Source: Dyadobacter linearis
Lineage (GTDB): Bacteria; Bacteroidota; Bacteroidia; Cytophagales; Spirosomataceae
Assembly (NCBI RefSeq): GCF_907165045.1
Contig: NZ_CAJRAU010000002.1
Span: forward strand, 496,001-560,000
Direction: 5' to 3'
DNA: 64,000 nucleotides
This document shows positions 10,103 to 18,638 of this stretch, piece by piece. Within the stretch, counting starts at the first letter, position 1; each line of letters begins with the position of its first letter. The notes below the pieces were generated by a model. It saw only the letters and a program-made list of their open reading frames with translations. It made no database searches and was not told where the DNA came from. The translations under genes and the position numbers were made by a program.

Positions 10103-11938
10103 ATGAACAAGTTATTATTGAGTTTATTAATGTTAACATCCTCGTATCCTGGGCTTTTGGCGCAGGATACGATTCGTTATACAGGCAAAATGCTTTCGAA
10201 TATTGACTATCACCACGGTCAGTTGCGGCCGGTGATTGGGGCGCATTCTTATCAGACTTTTCGGGCAAACCGGACAGACTTTGGAGGTGATGCTGCATTA
10301 AGCTGGACTTACAACCACGCGCCGATGCTGGCTTATTGGAAGGGTAGTTTTTACCTAAATTATCTGAGTAATCCGGTCGGCGAGCATATTCCGCCGGGGC
10401 AGACTTTATTGCAAACCTCCAAAGACGGCGTGAGCTGGACGACGCCAAAAGTCATTTTTCCGCCGTACAAAATCCCCGACGGAACTACGAAAAAGGAATA
10501 TCCCGGTGTTGCTAAAAACCTGTATGCAGTAATGCATCAGCGGATGGGTTTTTATGTATCTAAAAACGGTAAGTTGCTGACGCTGGGCTACTACGGCATT
10601 GCGCTTGATGCGAAAGATGACCCGAATGATGGGAACGGAATAGGGCGGGTCGTGCGTGAAATCAAGGAAGACGGGTCGCTTGGACCTATCTATTTCATCC
10701 GCAACAATGCTTCCTGGAAACAGAAATCGGATTATCCGTTTTATGAAACGAGCAAGGATAAAGCCTTCGTGGCGGCTTGTAATGAGCTGCTTGCCAATAA
10801 GTTGGCGGTGCAACAATGGGTGGAAGAAGCTGATCGCGACGATCCGTTGATTTCGCTGAAAGGGGAATATAAAGCGTTCAGTTCATATCATTTGCCGGAT
10901 GGGAGGGTAGTTGGGTTATGGAAGAATGCGCTAACCAGCATGAGCAAAGATGATGGCAAGACCTGGCTTTATAAGCCAAAAAGGGCGCCTGGATTTGTGA
11001 ATAGTAATGCCAAGATATGGGGGCAGAAAACGTCGGACGGGAAATACGCGACGGTCTATAATCCCGCCGAATTTCGCTGGCCGCTGGCAGTTTCTGTCAG
11101 TGACGATGGTATTGATTACAAAAATTTGTTGCTTGTGAATGGTGAGATTACGGCGATGCGGTACGGCGGCAACTATAAATCGTATGGTCCGCAATATGTG
11201 AGGGGCATTTCAGAAGGCAATGGTATGTCGGGTGACGGGAAGATGTGGGTCACGTACAGCATGAATAAGGAGGATATCTGGGTGTCATCGGTTCCGGTAC
11301 CACTTACTGAAAAAGCTGTTTCTCATGTTAAAGCGGACTTTAACGAGATAAAGTCAGGTGTAGAATTGAGCGAGTGGAATATTTATAGTCCATTATGGGC
11401 TCCGGTAAAAATAGAAAAGGGTCAGAAAGGCGACAAGGCTCTCGTTTTGAGGGATTTCGATCCGTTTGACTATGCAAAAGCAGAGCGAATTATTCCTGCC
11501 ACAAAGAAGTTGATGGTCGAGTTTACGGTAACCCCAGGGCAGGACAAAAATGGGTTGTTGGATATTGAGTTACAAAATGCGCTGGGCAATCCAGGCATGC
11601 GGCTTTCGTTTGATTCGACAGGACATATTCGTGTGAAGGCTGGATATCGGAATAAGAATTTGATCGAATATAAAACCGATGAACTATACAGGATTACGAT
11701 CAAACTGAACACTGAAACGAGATTGTACACTGTTAGAATTAATGATAAAGAGCTTGGTAATCAGATACTTTTCGCTCCAATGGAAGCGGTAGAACGTATT
11801 ACCTTCCGAACTGGTGATACAAGAAGATTTCCGAATGCAGACACCCCGACTGACCAGATGTACGACCTGCCGGATGCAGGTAGCAAAGACAGAGAGGCAG
11901 TTTTCAGAATCCATAATTTGACCACAAGCATTCTTTGA
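10103..11938 (+). CDS. Secreted sialidase-like beta-propeller protein of unknown specificity
   Basis: Taking the ATG at 10103, the protein has about 611 residues with a clean signal peptide ending in LLAQ; the longer frame from 10061 would overlap susD. The N-terminal half looks like a BNR/sialidase-type propeller, with a repeated pattern of aromatic blade segments and Asp-box-like turns such as SKDGVSW and SKDDGKTW. The C-terminal 180 residues look like a jelly-roll/LamG-type module (ELSEWNIYSPLWAPVKIEKG onward). Proteins of this type are usually annotated exo-alpha-sialidase, but I see no clear sialidase Arg triad. It lies between susD and a GH127 gene, overlapping the latter by a few bases if that gene starts at 11935. 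It is therefore an expected part of the glycan-degrading apparatus. Confidence 0.6.
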   Translation: MNKLLLSLLMLTSSYPGLLAQDTIRYTGKMLSNIDYHHGQLRPVIGAHSYQTFRANRTDFGGDAALSWTYNHAPMLAYWKGSFYLNYLSNPVGEHIPPGQTLLQTSKDGVSWTTPKVIFPPYKIPDGTTKKEYPGVAKNLYAVMHQRMGFYVSKNGKLLTLGYYGIALDAKDDPNDGNGIGRVVREIKEDGSLGPIYFIRNNASWKQKSDYPFYETSKDKAFVAACNELLANKLAVQQWVEEADRDDPLISLKGEYKAFSSYHLPDGRVVGLWKNALTSMSKDDGKTWLYKPKRAPGFVNSNAKIWGQKTSDGKYATVYNPAEFRWPLAVSVSDDGIDYKNLLLVNGEITAMRYGGNYKSYGPQYVRGISEGNGMSGDGKMWVTYSMNKEDIWVSSVPVPLTEKAVSHVKADFNEIKSGVELSEWNIYSPLWAPVKIEKGQKGDKALVLRDFDPFDYAKAERIIPATKKLMVEFTVTPGQDKNGLLDIELQNALGNPGMRLSFDSTGHIRVKAGYRNKNLIEYKTDELYRITIKLNTETRLYTVRINDKELGNQILFAPMEAVERITFRTGDTRRFPNADTPTDQMYDLPDAGSKDREAVFRIHNLTTSIL

Positions 11939-11949
11939 AAGTGATAAAA

Positions 11950-13980
11950 ATGAAGAATTTCAGAAGGTTACTATTTATTCCATTTGCAGGACTGGCACTG
12001 ACGCAGGCTGTATTTGCCCAGGAAAATGCGCTGGTTAACACTTCCCGAAGCACTCACGCGAAACTTCACGGTACGGATATGAATGCGGTTGAATGGACTA
12101 CCGGGTTTTGGGCTGATCGTTTTAAGGTTTGCCGGGAAACGATGGTGCCTAACCTCTGGAAAGTATATACTGATCCTGAATTGAGCCATTCTTTCCGGAA
12201 TTTCGAGATTGCCGCGGGTTTAAAAGAAGGCAATTTCAAGGGTCCTTCATTTCATGACGGGGATTTTTACAAAACATTTGAAGCCGTCGCCGGCATGTAT
12301 GCCGCGACCAAAGATCCGAAGCTGGATGCATTAATGGATCATGCGATCGAGGTCATGGCGAAAGCGCAACGGGCTGATGGATACATATATACCAAAGCGA
12401 TCATCCAGCAAAAGCAGAAAGGCGAAGCAAAAATGTTCGATGATCGGCTGAGTTTTGAAGCTTATAATTTCGGTCACCTGATGACCGCAGCCTGTGTACA
12501 TTACCGCGCAACGGGAAAGTCTACCCTGATGAATGTTGCCAAAAAAGCTTCTGACTTTCTGATCGGTTTTTACGCAAATGCGACGCCGGAACAGTCCAGA
12601 AATGCAATTTGTCCGTCGCATTATATGGGTTTGTCGGAAATGTACCGCACCACGCGGGATGAGAAATATCTTAAACTGGTCAAGCACCTGATCGCGATCA
12701 AAGGAGCTACGGAAGGTACTGACGACAACCAGGACCGGATTCCGTTTTTGAAACAGACCAAAGTAATGGGCCACGCGGTACGTGCCAATTACCTGTACGC
12801 AGGAGTTGCGGACGTGTACGCAGAAACAGGCGACCAGGCTTTGATGGATCAGCTGAATGTAATGTGGGACGATGTAACGAATCACAAAATGTACGTCACA
12901 GGCGGTTGCGGGGCACTTTACGACGGTGTTTCGCCCGACGGCACTTCCTATAAACCAGACGAGGTGCAGAAAATCCATCAGTCTTACGGGCGCGATTACC
13001 AGCTGCCCAACTTCACTGCTCACAACGAAACCTGCGCGAATATCGGCAATGTGCTGTGGAACTGGCGGATGCTGCAAATCACAGGCGACGCCAAGTATGC
13101 GGATATTGTCGAGCTGGCGCTTTATAACAGTGTTTTATCTGGTATTAATTTGCAGGGAGATAAGTTTTTGTATACTAATCCCTTAGCCTATTCGGACGCA
13201 CTTCCTTTCAAGCAGCGCTGGGAGAAGGAGCGCCTGCGTTACATCTCCAAGTCGAACTGCTGTCCGCCTAATACGGTTCGGACGGTTTCTGAGGTGAATC
13301 AATACGTTTACAGCGTGTCCGATGCGGGTGTTTTCTTTAATTTGTATGGAGGAAATGAACTGGATACGCGATTTAAAAATGGTGTATTAAGGCTTTCACA
13401 GACAACTGATTACCCGTGGGACGGTAAAGTATCGGTTCAAGTTGAAGAAGCCCCTTCAAATGCATTCGCGATGTTTTTCAGGATTCCAGGCTGGTGCTCA
13501 GGTGCTACGTTAGCTGTGAACGGGAAAAAGCAAACCGTTTCTTTGAACGCTGGCACTTATGCGGAAGTAGAAAGAGCCTGGAAAAAGGGTGACAAAGTGG
13601 AATTGCTGCTTCCTATGCCGGTTAAATTGATCGAATCGAATCCGCTGGTAGAGGAAACGCGGAATCAGGTTGCGGTAAAACGCGGGCCGATTGTGTACTG
13701 CGTCGAATCTATGGATCTTCCAAAAGGAAAAACGATTTTCGATGTCGCGGTTTCGGTTAATAATAATTTTAAACCCACACCGATCACAATCGAAAACAGC
13801 CCCATCACTGCATTGCAAGGCGACGCCGTTTTGCTTGACAATACCAATTGGAGCAAAAAGCTATACCGCGAAGTAAGTATCGCCGCACCAAAAACCATCC
13901 CCGTAAAACTCGTCCCATATTACGCCTGGGGCAATCGCGGCCACGGTGAAATGTCGGTGTGGCTGCCGTTGGTGCGGTAA
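11950..13980 (+). CDS. GH127-family glycosidase (beta-L-arabinofuranosidase-like, DUF1680)
   Basis: From the ATG at 11950 this is about 676 residues with a signal peptide ending in AVFAQ. The (alpha/alpha)6 barrel carries the Zn site known from GH127: HNETCAN (Glu and Cys) and SNCCPPN (two Cys). In characterised GH127 enzymes these bind zinc, and the first Cys of the pair is the nucleophile. The C-terminal part is a beta-sandwich with WKKGDKVELLLPMPVKLIE. GH127 members remove beta-L-arabinofuranose and, in rhamnogalacturonan II degradation, an acidic branched sugar. The gene is the last of the susC run and meets a minus-strand toxin-antitoxin remnant tail to tail after 6 nt. Family is secure; substrate is open. 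Confidence 0.9.
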   Translation: MKNFRRLLFIPFAGLALTQAVFAQENALVNTSRSTHAKLHGTDMNAVEWTTGFWADRFKVCRETMVPNLWKVYTDPELSHSFRNFEIAAGLKEGNFKGPSFHDGDFYKTFEAVAGMYAATKDPKLDALMDHAIEVMAKAQRADGYIYTKAIIQQKQKGEAKMFDDRLSFEAYNFGHLMTAACVHYRATGKSTLMNVAKKASDFLIGFYANATPEQSRNAICPSHYMGLSEMYRTTRDEKYLKLVKHLIAIKGATEGTDDNQDRIPFLKQTKVMGHAVRANYLYAGVADVYAETGDQALMDQLNVMWDDVTNHKMYVTGGCGALYDGVSPDGTSYKPDEVQKIHQSYGRDYQLPNFTAHNETCANIGNVLWNWRMLQITGDAKYADIVELALYNSVLSGINLQGDKFLYTNPLAYSDALPFKQRWEKERLRYISKSNCCPPNTVRTVSEVNQYVYSVSDAGVFFNLYGGNELDTRFKNGVLRLSQTTDYPWDGKVSVQVEEAPSNAFAMFFRIPGWCSGATLAVNGKKQTVSLNAGTYAEVERAWKKGDKVELLLPMPVKLIESNPLVEETRNQVAVKRGPIVYCVESMDLPKGKTIFDVAVSVNNNFKPTPITIENSPITALQGDAVLLDNTNWSKKLYREVSIAAPKTIPVKLVPYYAWGNRGHGEMSVWLPLVR

Positions 13981-13986
13981 ATGTTT

Positions 13987-14205
13987 CTATCGTGCTGGAA
14001 GCTGTGGTCGATGACCCGGTGCTTTCGGACGGTTTTTAGGTATTGGAAAGGGGTAGTGGATCTTTTCGTACGCCTGGATCGCTAGTCCGAGCATTTCGAT
14101 TTCATGAGCCTCCTCATCTGATATTTTGTCCTCACCTATTTTCATCAATAAGTGAAGATCTTCGAGCGCTGCTTCATATTGATTTTCCGATGTGATAGTC
14201 TCCAT
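13987..14205 (-). CDS. Truncated HigA-like antitoxin (HTH missing)
   Basis: The 72-residue product matches the N-terminal part of HigA antitoxins: acidic helices followed by AIQAYEKIHYPFPIP. Instead of the usual XRE helix-turn-helix it ends with a short basic tail (KAPGHRPQLPAR). The stop lies 6 nt from the stop of the convergent GH127 gene, so the HTH-coding end appears to have been lost where this cassette joined the glycan locus. It follows the HigB-type toxin gene with 2 nt between them, the usual toxin-first HigBA order. It could still neutralise toxin, but autoregulation through DNA binding is unlikely. Confidence 0.65.
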   Translation of the reverse strand: METITSENQYEAALEDLHLLMKIGEDKISDEEAHEIEMLGLAIQAYEKIHYPFPIPKNRPKAPGHRPQLPAR

Positions 14206-14207
14206 GC

Positions 14208-14501
14208 TTATAATTTTGAGAGGTTAATCTTATCGTATTGATCGTGGGTGCCGATAAATCGTATGTAGATCATCTGTGACTTAAAGATTATTCGAGCAAT
14301 TAGTCTACACTTATTTCCACCAATATTAAAAACGTAAAGGTCATTTCCAACTGCATCCACGGATCCAAAGCTTTGTCGCATTTGCCCAAAATGCTTCCAA
14401 TCGGCCTTTAACGCGACATTGTACCATTTGTCCAGCGCGGTTTCATAAATTGGATATTTACCACTAAATAATCTAATTGCTTTGTGCGAAACAATAACCA
14501 A
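14208..14501 (-). CDS. higB: HigB-family mRNA interferase toxin
   Basis: This 97-residue protein has the HigB_toxin pattern: MVIVSHKAIRLF start, WYNVALKADWKHF, SFGSVDAVGNDLYVFNIGG, and the core KCRLIARI...YIRFIGTHDQYDKI near the C-terminus. HigB toxins are ribosome-dependent or free RNases of the RelE fold that cut mRNA. It is intact in length. The cognate antitoxin at 13987 is shortened. A full-length HigA lies 171 nt upstream at 14673 on the same strand and could act on it in trans. Confidence 0.85.
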   Translation of the reverse strand: MVIVSHKAIRLFSGKYPIYETALDKWYNVALKADWKHFGQMRQSFGSVDAVGNDLYVFNIGGNKCRLIARIIFKSQMIYIRFIGTHDQYDKINLSKL

Positions 14502-14672
14502 GACAATCTAATTGAAGTTATGACTTCAATCTTTAAAATTGTCTTGTAACTGCTCACATTTCGTTTTTAATCGGTAGCTACCATTTCCTTAGCGGTAAAT
14601 ACACCTCCGAACCCAAATATTCTAAAACTGCGCGAGACAAGTGTCCGTATGGCTACCGCTGATGCGGTTGGG

Positions 14673-15053
14673 CTAGCCTTGATCTAACGAAACCCCGGGA
14701 TCGATGCCCAGTTTGTGATAAACGGCCCTAAGGAAGGTTACATCCGGTTCCTTTTTACCATTTAGGATCTGCGAGAGCTTTGCTTTCCCGAGTCCTAGCA
14801 TATTAGCAAGGCCTGTAACAGATAGATTGAGTTCGAAGCGTTTCTGCTCGACTTTTTCGGTAATCGTTAGGGGAGGAGGAAAAGGGAAGTGAAGCTCCTC
14901 ATATTGTTCGGCTGCGATAGCCATGACTCGCAACTTCTCAGTCTCTACCTCCGAGAGATTTTGTTCGCCCCGGGACATCAATCCGTAGATTTCTTCCATA
15001 GCGGAATCATATTCCGCTTCTGTGTTATACTTCAATTGTTCGTTTTCCATCAT
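14673..15053 (-). CDS. higA: HigA-family antitoxin with XRE helix-turn-helix
   Basis: The 126-residue protein combines the HigA N-terminal helices (EYDSAMEEIYGLMSRGE, EQYEELHFPFPPP) with a complete XRE HTH (LSVTGLANMLGLGKAKLSQILNGKKEPD) near residues 78-105. It should bind toxin and its own promoter. Just upstream a short open segment ends in a TAA that overlaps this ATG (TAATG), as if a translationally coupled toxin gene once preceded it. Only about 22 codons of that frame remain after a TGA. The gene is an orphan antitoxin unless it pairs with the HigB at 14208. Confidence 0.8.
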   Translation of the reverse strand: MMENEQLKYNTEAEYDSAMEEIYGLMSRGEQNLSEVETEKLRVMAIAAEQYEELHFPFPPPLTITEKVEQKRFELNLSVTGLANMLGLGKAKLSQILNGKKEPDVTFLRAVYHKLGIDPGVSLDQG

Positions 15054-15178
15054 TAGCGTTTGTATTTGACAATGGAAGCGTCTATGAAGATATCACGACA
15101 GCCAATATCCGACAGTATATTTCATCGAGAAAATCTCTTGTCCGAAATACCCCGATGGGTTATCCTAAGGCAAAAGCA

Positions 15179-15952
15179 TCACAACTCCCTAACCCAAATA
15201 TTCCGGAAACTTACTCTGCTGCCGTGTTCCTGCAAGCGCAGAGGAAGTTTGCTTTCGTGGTATTTGTATTCCGGGTAGCCCTGGTATACCATAGGCCCAC
15301 TGAGTTCTACGTGATTGAGGATGAGTACGTTGTTGTGGAAAACGGTCATGTAAGCGGGGGTTTTCAGGGTTTTGTCGGGGTTGAAAACGGGGGCTTCAAA
15401 AACGATATCGTAGGTTTGCCAGGTCTGCGGTGCGTTGGCCACATTCACCAGCGGCGCGTGTTGCTTGTAAATGCTCCCGGCCTGACCGTTGTAATAGATT
15501 TTGGTGAGATATTGATAAGATTCGTAGATCTGCAATTCATAAAGCCCCATTAACAGTACCCCACTATTGCCGCGGTTCATTCCTTTGTCCTGCGCAGGAT
15601 CAGGCGTTTTCCATTCCAAATGCAGCTGAATGCTACCGAACTTTTGTTTTGTTTCAATATCTGTCGCCTTCGGCACAATCGTCATCTCTCCGTTTCCGAC
15701 CTTCCATTTTATAGCTGAACCATCGGCGTGCTGCCATTTCCCGGCATCGTCATCACTTCCCAAGAGCACAATAGCGTCGGAAGGCGGCGCTTCAAGCTGG
15801 CCGGGCGTGACCAGCGGCGGTTTTATAGACCAATCTTCGGTTGCCGAAGGGGGCGGGACGGTATCTTTTTTAGCAGTCTGAGCAAAAGCTTCCGTACCTG
15901 CACCCAGGACGAAAGGAAACAACAGGTATCTGGAAAGGATTTTGTATTTCAT
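15179..15952 (-). CDS. Secreted DUF1080 protein (3-keto-disaccharide hydrolase domain)
   Basis: The 257-residue protein has a signal peptide ending in TEAFAQ and one DUF1080 concanavalin-like beta-sandwich domain. The recognisable pieces are VLLGSDDDAGKW, the core LHLEWKTP...GNSGVLLMGLYELQIYES, and a C-terminal SRVSFRNIWVREL. Family members are found in Bacteroidota and Planctomycetota glycan loci, and some act on 3-keto-glycosides. It is divergent from the DeoR-type regulator and shares with it a 215-bp control region holding a TTTC-type operator. This ties it to the same regulon. Confidence 0.85.
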   Translation of the reverse strand: MKYKILSRYLLFPFVLGAGTEAFAQTAKKDTVPPPSATEDWSIKPPLVTPGQLEAPPSDAIVLLGSDDDAGKWQHADGSAIKWKVGNGEMTIVPKATDIETKQKFGSIQLHLEWKTPDPAQDKGMNRGNSGVLLMGLYELQIYESYQYLTKIYYNGQAGSIYKQHAPLVNVANAPQTWQTYDIVFEAPVFNPDKTLKTPAYMTVFHNNVLILNHVELSGPMVYQGYPEYKYHESKLPLRLQEHGSRVSFRNIWVREL

Positions 15953-16030
15953 AACGGCATAATTGATTATTCACAATTTAAGAATTAGTAGCATAATTGT
16001 ATTGTTATATTTTCAATTATTACTTTTTAG

Positions 16031-16061
16031 TTTCTTTTATTTTCGTAAATTTGCTTTTGCG
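16031..16061. promoter_or_regulatory. Putative DeoR-family operator in divergent spacer
   Basis: TTTCTTTTATTTTCGT is followed by GCTTTTGCG in the spacer between the DUF1080 gene and the regulator at 16168. A second weaker tract (TTTGTTTTCCTTCTATTTTAG, about 16123-16143) lies closer to the regulator start. Its position next to the regulator gene fits autoregulation. The similarity to tracts at 2041 and 5416 supports a shared regulator. Confidence 0.45.
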
Positions 16062-16167
16062 AGTTTAATGAGCGGTGGCAATAGTTGTAAAAAGTAAATT
16101 TTCCTTTTATATCGGATAAGTGTTTGTTTTCCTTCTATTTTAGCTAAAAAAGGAAACCAAAATAACA

Positions 16168-16944
16168 ATGGGAACAATGCTTGCGAATCAGAGAAGGGAT
16201 AAGATACTCGAATTGTTGAAGGAGGACGGCTCCGCAAAAGTGATCAACCTGGCCAAGCTATTCAAAGTTACGGAAGTGACGATCCGGCAGGACCTGGATA
16301 AGCTCGAAAAGGACGGTCTGGTGATCAAGGAACACGGGGGCGCGTTTTTGAAAAATGTGGAAGATCAGGTCCGGAATTTCTCGCTGGGTAATCAGGAGAA
16401 CCTGGATAAAAAGGAACTGATCGCATCAAAATGCCTGGAATACATTGATAATGGAGATACGATTATTCTGGATTCCGGCTCGACGACGACTGAAATAGCT
16501 AAAAAGCTGAGAGGCAGCAACCGGCATTTGACCGTCATCACCAATGCGCTGAATATCGCATTGCTGCTCGGCGCAGAAACCGGGATTGAGGTGATCATGA
16601 CGGGAGGCGAATTCAAGCCGCCAACCTTGTCGCTCACCGGACAAAAAGCCGCCGACTTTTTTAAAGGTCTGAACGTGCAGAAACTGTTTCTGGCTACCGC
16701 GGGATTATCCCTGAAATCGGGACTTACTTATCCTAGTATCAGTGATTTAGTAGTAAAAAAGGCGATGATAGATGCGGCAGACACCACTTACCTCGTGGCC
16801 GATTCTACAAAAGTGGGAAAAAGCGCATTTGCGAGTCTGGGCGCACTTTCATTGATAGATTATATCATCACCGACGCCGGCGTGGAAGATAAGCATAAGC
16901 AGCTTTTTCATGATAATGAGATTGAGTTGATTGTTGCGGGGTGA
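16168..16944 (+). CDS. DeoR/GlpR-family transcriptional repressor
   Basis: This 258-residue regulator has an N-terminal winged HTH (RRDKILELLKEDGSAKVINL, then VTEVTIRQDLDKLEKDGLV) and a C-terminal DeoRC sensor domain. The sensor carries LDSGSTTTEIAKKL, TVITNALNIALLL and VIMTGGEFKP, the pattern that binds phosphorylated sugars. DeoR-family proteins usually repress a neighbouring sugar operon until a phosphosugar intermediate releases them. The natural inducer here would be the product of the FGGY kinase at 2124. Starts at 16168 and 16177 (MLANQRR) are both possible. The downstream spacer contains tandem repeats rather than an obvious terminator. Confidence 0.92.
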   Translation: MGTMLANQRRDKILELLKEDGSAKVINLAKLFKVTEVTIRQDLDKLEKDGLVIKEHGGAFLKNVEDQVRNFSLGNQENLDKKELIASKCLEYIDNGDTIILDSGSTTTEIAKKLRGSNRHLTVITNALNIALLLGAETGIEVIMTGGEFKPPTLSLTGQKAADFFKGLNVQKLFLATAGLSLKSGLTYPSISDLVVKKAMIDAADTTYLVADSTKVGKSAFASLGALSLIDYIITDAGVEDKHKQLFHDNEIELIVAG

Positions 16945-17157
16945 GTGATTGAATGATTGAATGATTGAATGAATGAATGAATGAATGAATGAATGAATAA
17001 GCCGCTGTGGAACGAGCCACCGTGGAACGAGCCGCCGTGGAACGAGCCGCCGTAAAGTGGGATAAGTAAACAATCTGTTTTGATATTTATTGAAGGCTAA
17101 AAGCTAAAAGCTAAAAGCTAATAGCCAACAGCCAATTGCTAAAAGCCAATAGCCATA
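16945..17157. repeat. Three different tandem repeats in one intergenic spacer
   Basis: The spacer before the isomerase gene contains three repeats in series. The first is a GAAT/GATTGAAT microsatellite (16945-16999). The second is about three and a half copies of a 15-bp unit (GCCGCCGTGGAACGA, 17001-17053). The third is a degenerate 7-bp run of GCTAAAA and GCCAATA units (17095-17157) that ends 6 nt before the ATG. Such repeats change length by slippage and could alter promoter spacing or mRNA leader length. Confidence 0.9.
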
Positions 17158-17163
17158 AAAACC

Positions 17164-18633
17164 ATGAAGATGAAATCAAGTATTGGAGTGATTATTGGGA
17201 ACCGGGATTTTTTTCCGGATCGGCTGGTTGCGGAGGCCCGTGTTGAGATTATTGATCTTTTTAAAAAGCTTGCAATCCCGGCGGTGATGCTGGATACGGA
17301 GGCTACCAAGCTCGGCGGCGTTGAGACTTTTCAGGATGCACAAAAATGTGCTGCTTTATTCCGGGCGCATCGCGACGAAATAATAGGCGTGCTCGTCGTA
17401 TTGCCCAATTTCGGCGACGAACGCGGGATTGCTGAAACTCTCAAATTATCTGAACTGAATGTGCCGGTATTGGTCCAGGGCTACCCCGACGATCTGAATA
17501 AACTCGACGTGGCACGCAGGAGGGATTCGTGGTGCGGGAAAATATCGGCCTGTAACAACCTTTACCAATTTGGGATCAAGTACACGCTCACGACCAAGCA
17601 CGTCGTACACCCGCAAGACCCCACTTTTATCAAGGATTTACAGGATTTCGTGGCGGTTTGTCGCGTTACAAAAGGTCTGCGAAATGTCAGGATTGGCGCA
17701 ATAGGAGCCAGGCCGGGCGGATTTAACACGGTTCGGTACAGTGAAAAGATATTGCAACGGAACGGGATTTCAGTGGTCACTGTCGATCTCTCGGAAATTC
17801 TCGGCAGAGCCAATAAACTCACCCAGCACGATACCAGCGTGCAGCAGCATTTACAAAAAATAAGGGACTACGCTTCCGTTGGCCGCACGCCGGACGAGGC
17901 TTTGTTTCAAATGGCCAAACTCGACGTAGTACTAGCCGAATTTGTTCAGGAAAATGCGCTCGACGCGACTGCGATCCAGTGCTGGACTTCGATTCAGCAG
18001 AATTACGGCTGCAATGTGTGTACTTCCATGAGCATTATGAGTGAAAGTATGTCGCCGAGCGGCTGCGAGGTGGATGTGACGGGTACGCTGAGTATGTACG
18101 CGCTGCAACTCGCCTCCGGGACGCCGAGTGCGCTCGTGGATTGGAATAACAATTATGCCGACGACGACAATAAATGCGTGCTTTTCCATTGCGGAAACTG
18201 GGCTAAGTCCTTTTTACCAGATATAGAAATCAGCACCGCGCCGATCCTCGGCACCTCGGTGGGAGAGGAAAATACGTACGGTGCATTATCCGGCCGCACG
18301 CCGGCAATGCCGCTGACTTTCGGCCGAATCAGTACCGACGATCCGAAAGGGATTATGAAAGCTTATGTAGGCGAGGGCAGACTGACCGACGATTCGCTGA
18401 AAACGTTTGGAAACCGCGCAGTAGCGGAAATCCCGAACCTTCAAAAATTGATGCATTATATCTGTAACAATGGTTTTGAACACCACGTGGTGATGAATGC
18501 ATCCAAAACGGCCAGCATATTGAAAGAGGCGCTGGGTAACTATATGGGCTGGGAAGTGCAGGTTTTCGACGAGCCTATCCGTGATTCAGTGCCAAACGGC
18601 CATTCAAGCAGAGAATTGGTTTCTCAATATTAA
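17164..18633 (+). CDS. L-fucose/L-arabinose isomerase-family protein
   Basis: The 489-residue cytoplasmic protein belongs to the FucI/AraA-like superfamily. It has an N-terminal Rossmann-type region with GVLVVLPNFGDERG. A central domain carries acidic metal-ligand candidates (QCWTSIQQNYGCNVCTSMSIMSE). A C-terminal beta-barrel region ends in HHVVMNASKTA...ALGNYMGWEVQVF. Members interconvert aldoses and ketoses with a divalent metal. It heads a run with the two transketolase subunits (spacings 5 and 39 nt), so its ketose product probably feeds the FGGY kinase and then the transketolase. Substrate cannot be read from sequence; D-apiose is my context-based suggestion, and fucose or arabinose are alternatives. 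No fuculose aldolase is present. Confidence 0.8.
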   Translation: MKMKSSIGVIIGNRDFFPDRLVAEARVEIIDLFKKLAIPAVMLDTEATKLGGVETFQDAQKCAALFRAHRDEIIGVLVVLPNFGDERGIAETLKLSELNVPVLVQGYPDDLNKLDVARRRDSWCGKISACNNLYQFGIKYTLTTKHVVHPQDPTFIKDLQDFVAVCRVTKGLRNVRIGAIGARPGGFNTVRYSEKILQRNGISVVTVDLSEILGRANKLTQHDTSVQQHLQKIRDYASVGRTPDEALFQMAKLDVVLAEFVQENALDATAIQCWTSIQQNYGCNVCTSMSIMSESMSPSGCEVDVTGTLSMYALQLASGTPSALVDWNNNYADDDNKCVLFHCGNWAKSFLPDIEISTAPILGTSVGEENTYGALSGRTPAMPLTFGRISTDDPKGIMKAYVGEGRLTDDSLKTFGNRAVAEIPNLQKLMHYICNNGFEHHVVMNASKTASILKEALGNYMGWEVQVFDEPIRDSVPNGHSSRELVSQY

Positions 18634-18638
18634 TAACA

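Noticed and set aside
12331..13077. Long minus-strand open frame of 248 codons
   Set aside because: It lies entirely antisense to the GH127 gene, which has conserved catalytic residues; the composition is the mirror of that gene.
15155..15553. Plus-strand frame opposite the DUF1080 gene
   Set aside because: The DUF1080 reading on the minus strand has a signal peptide and a family motif; the plus-strand frame is its shadow.
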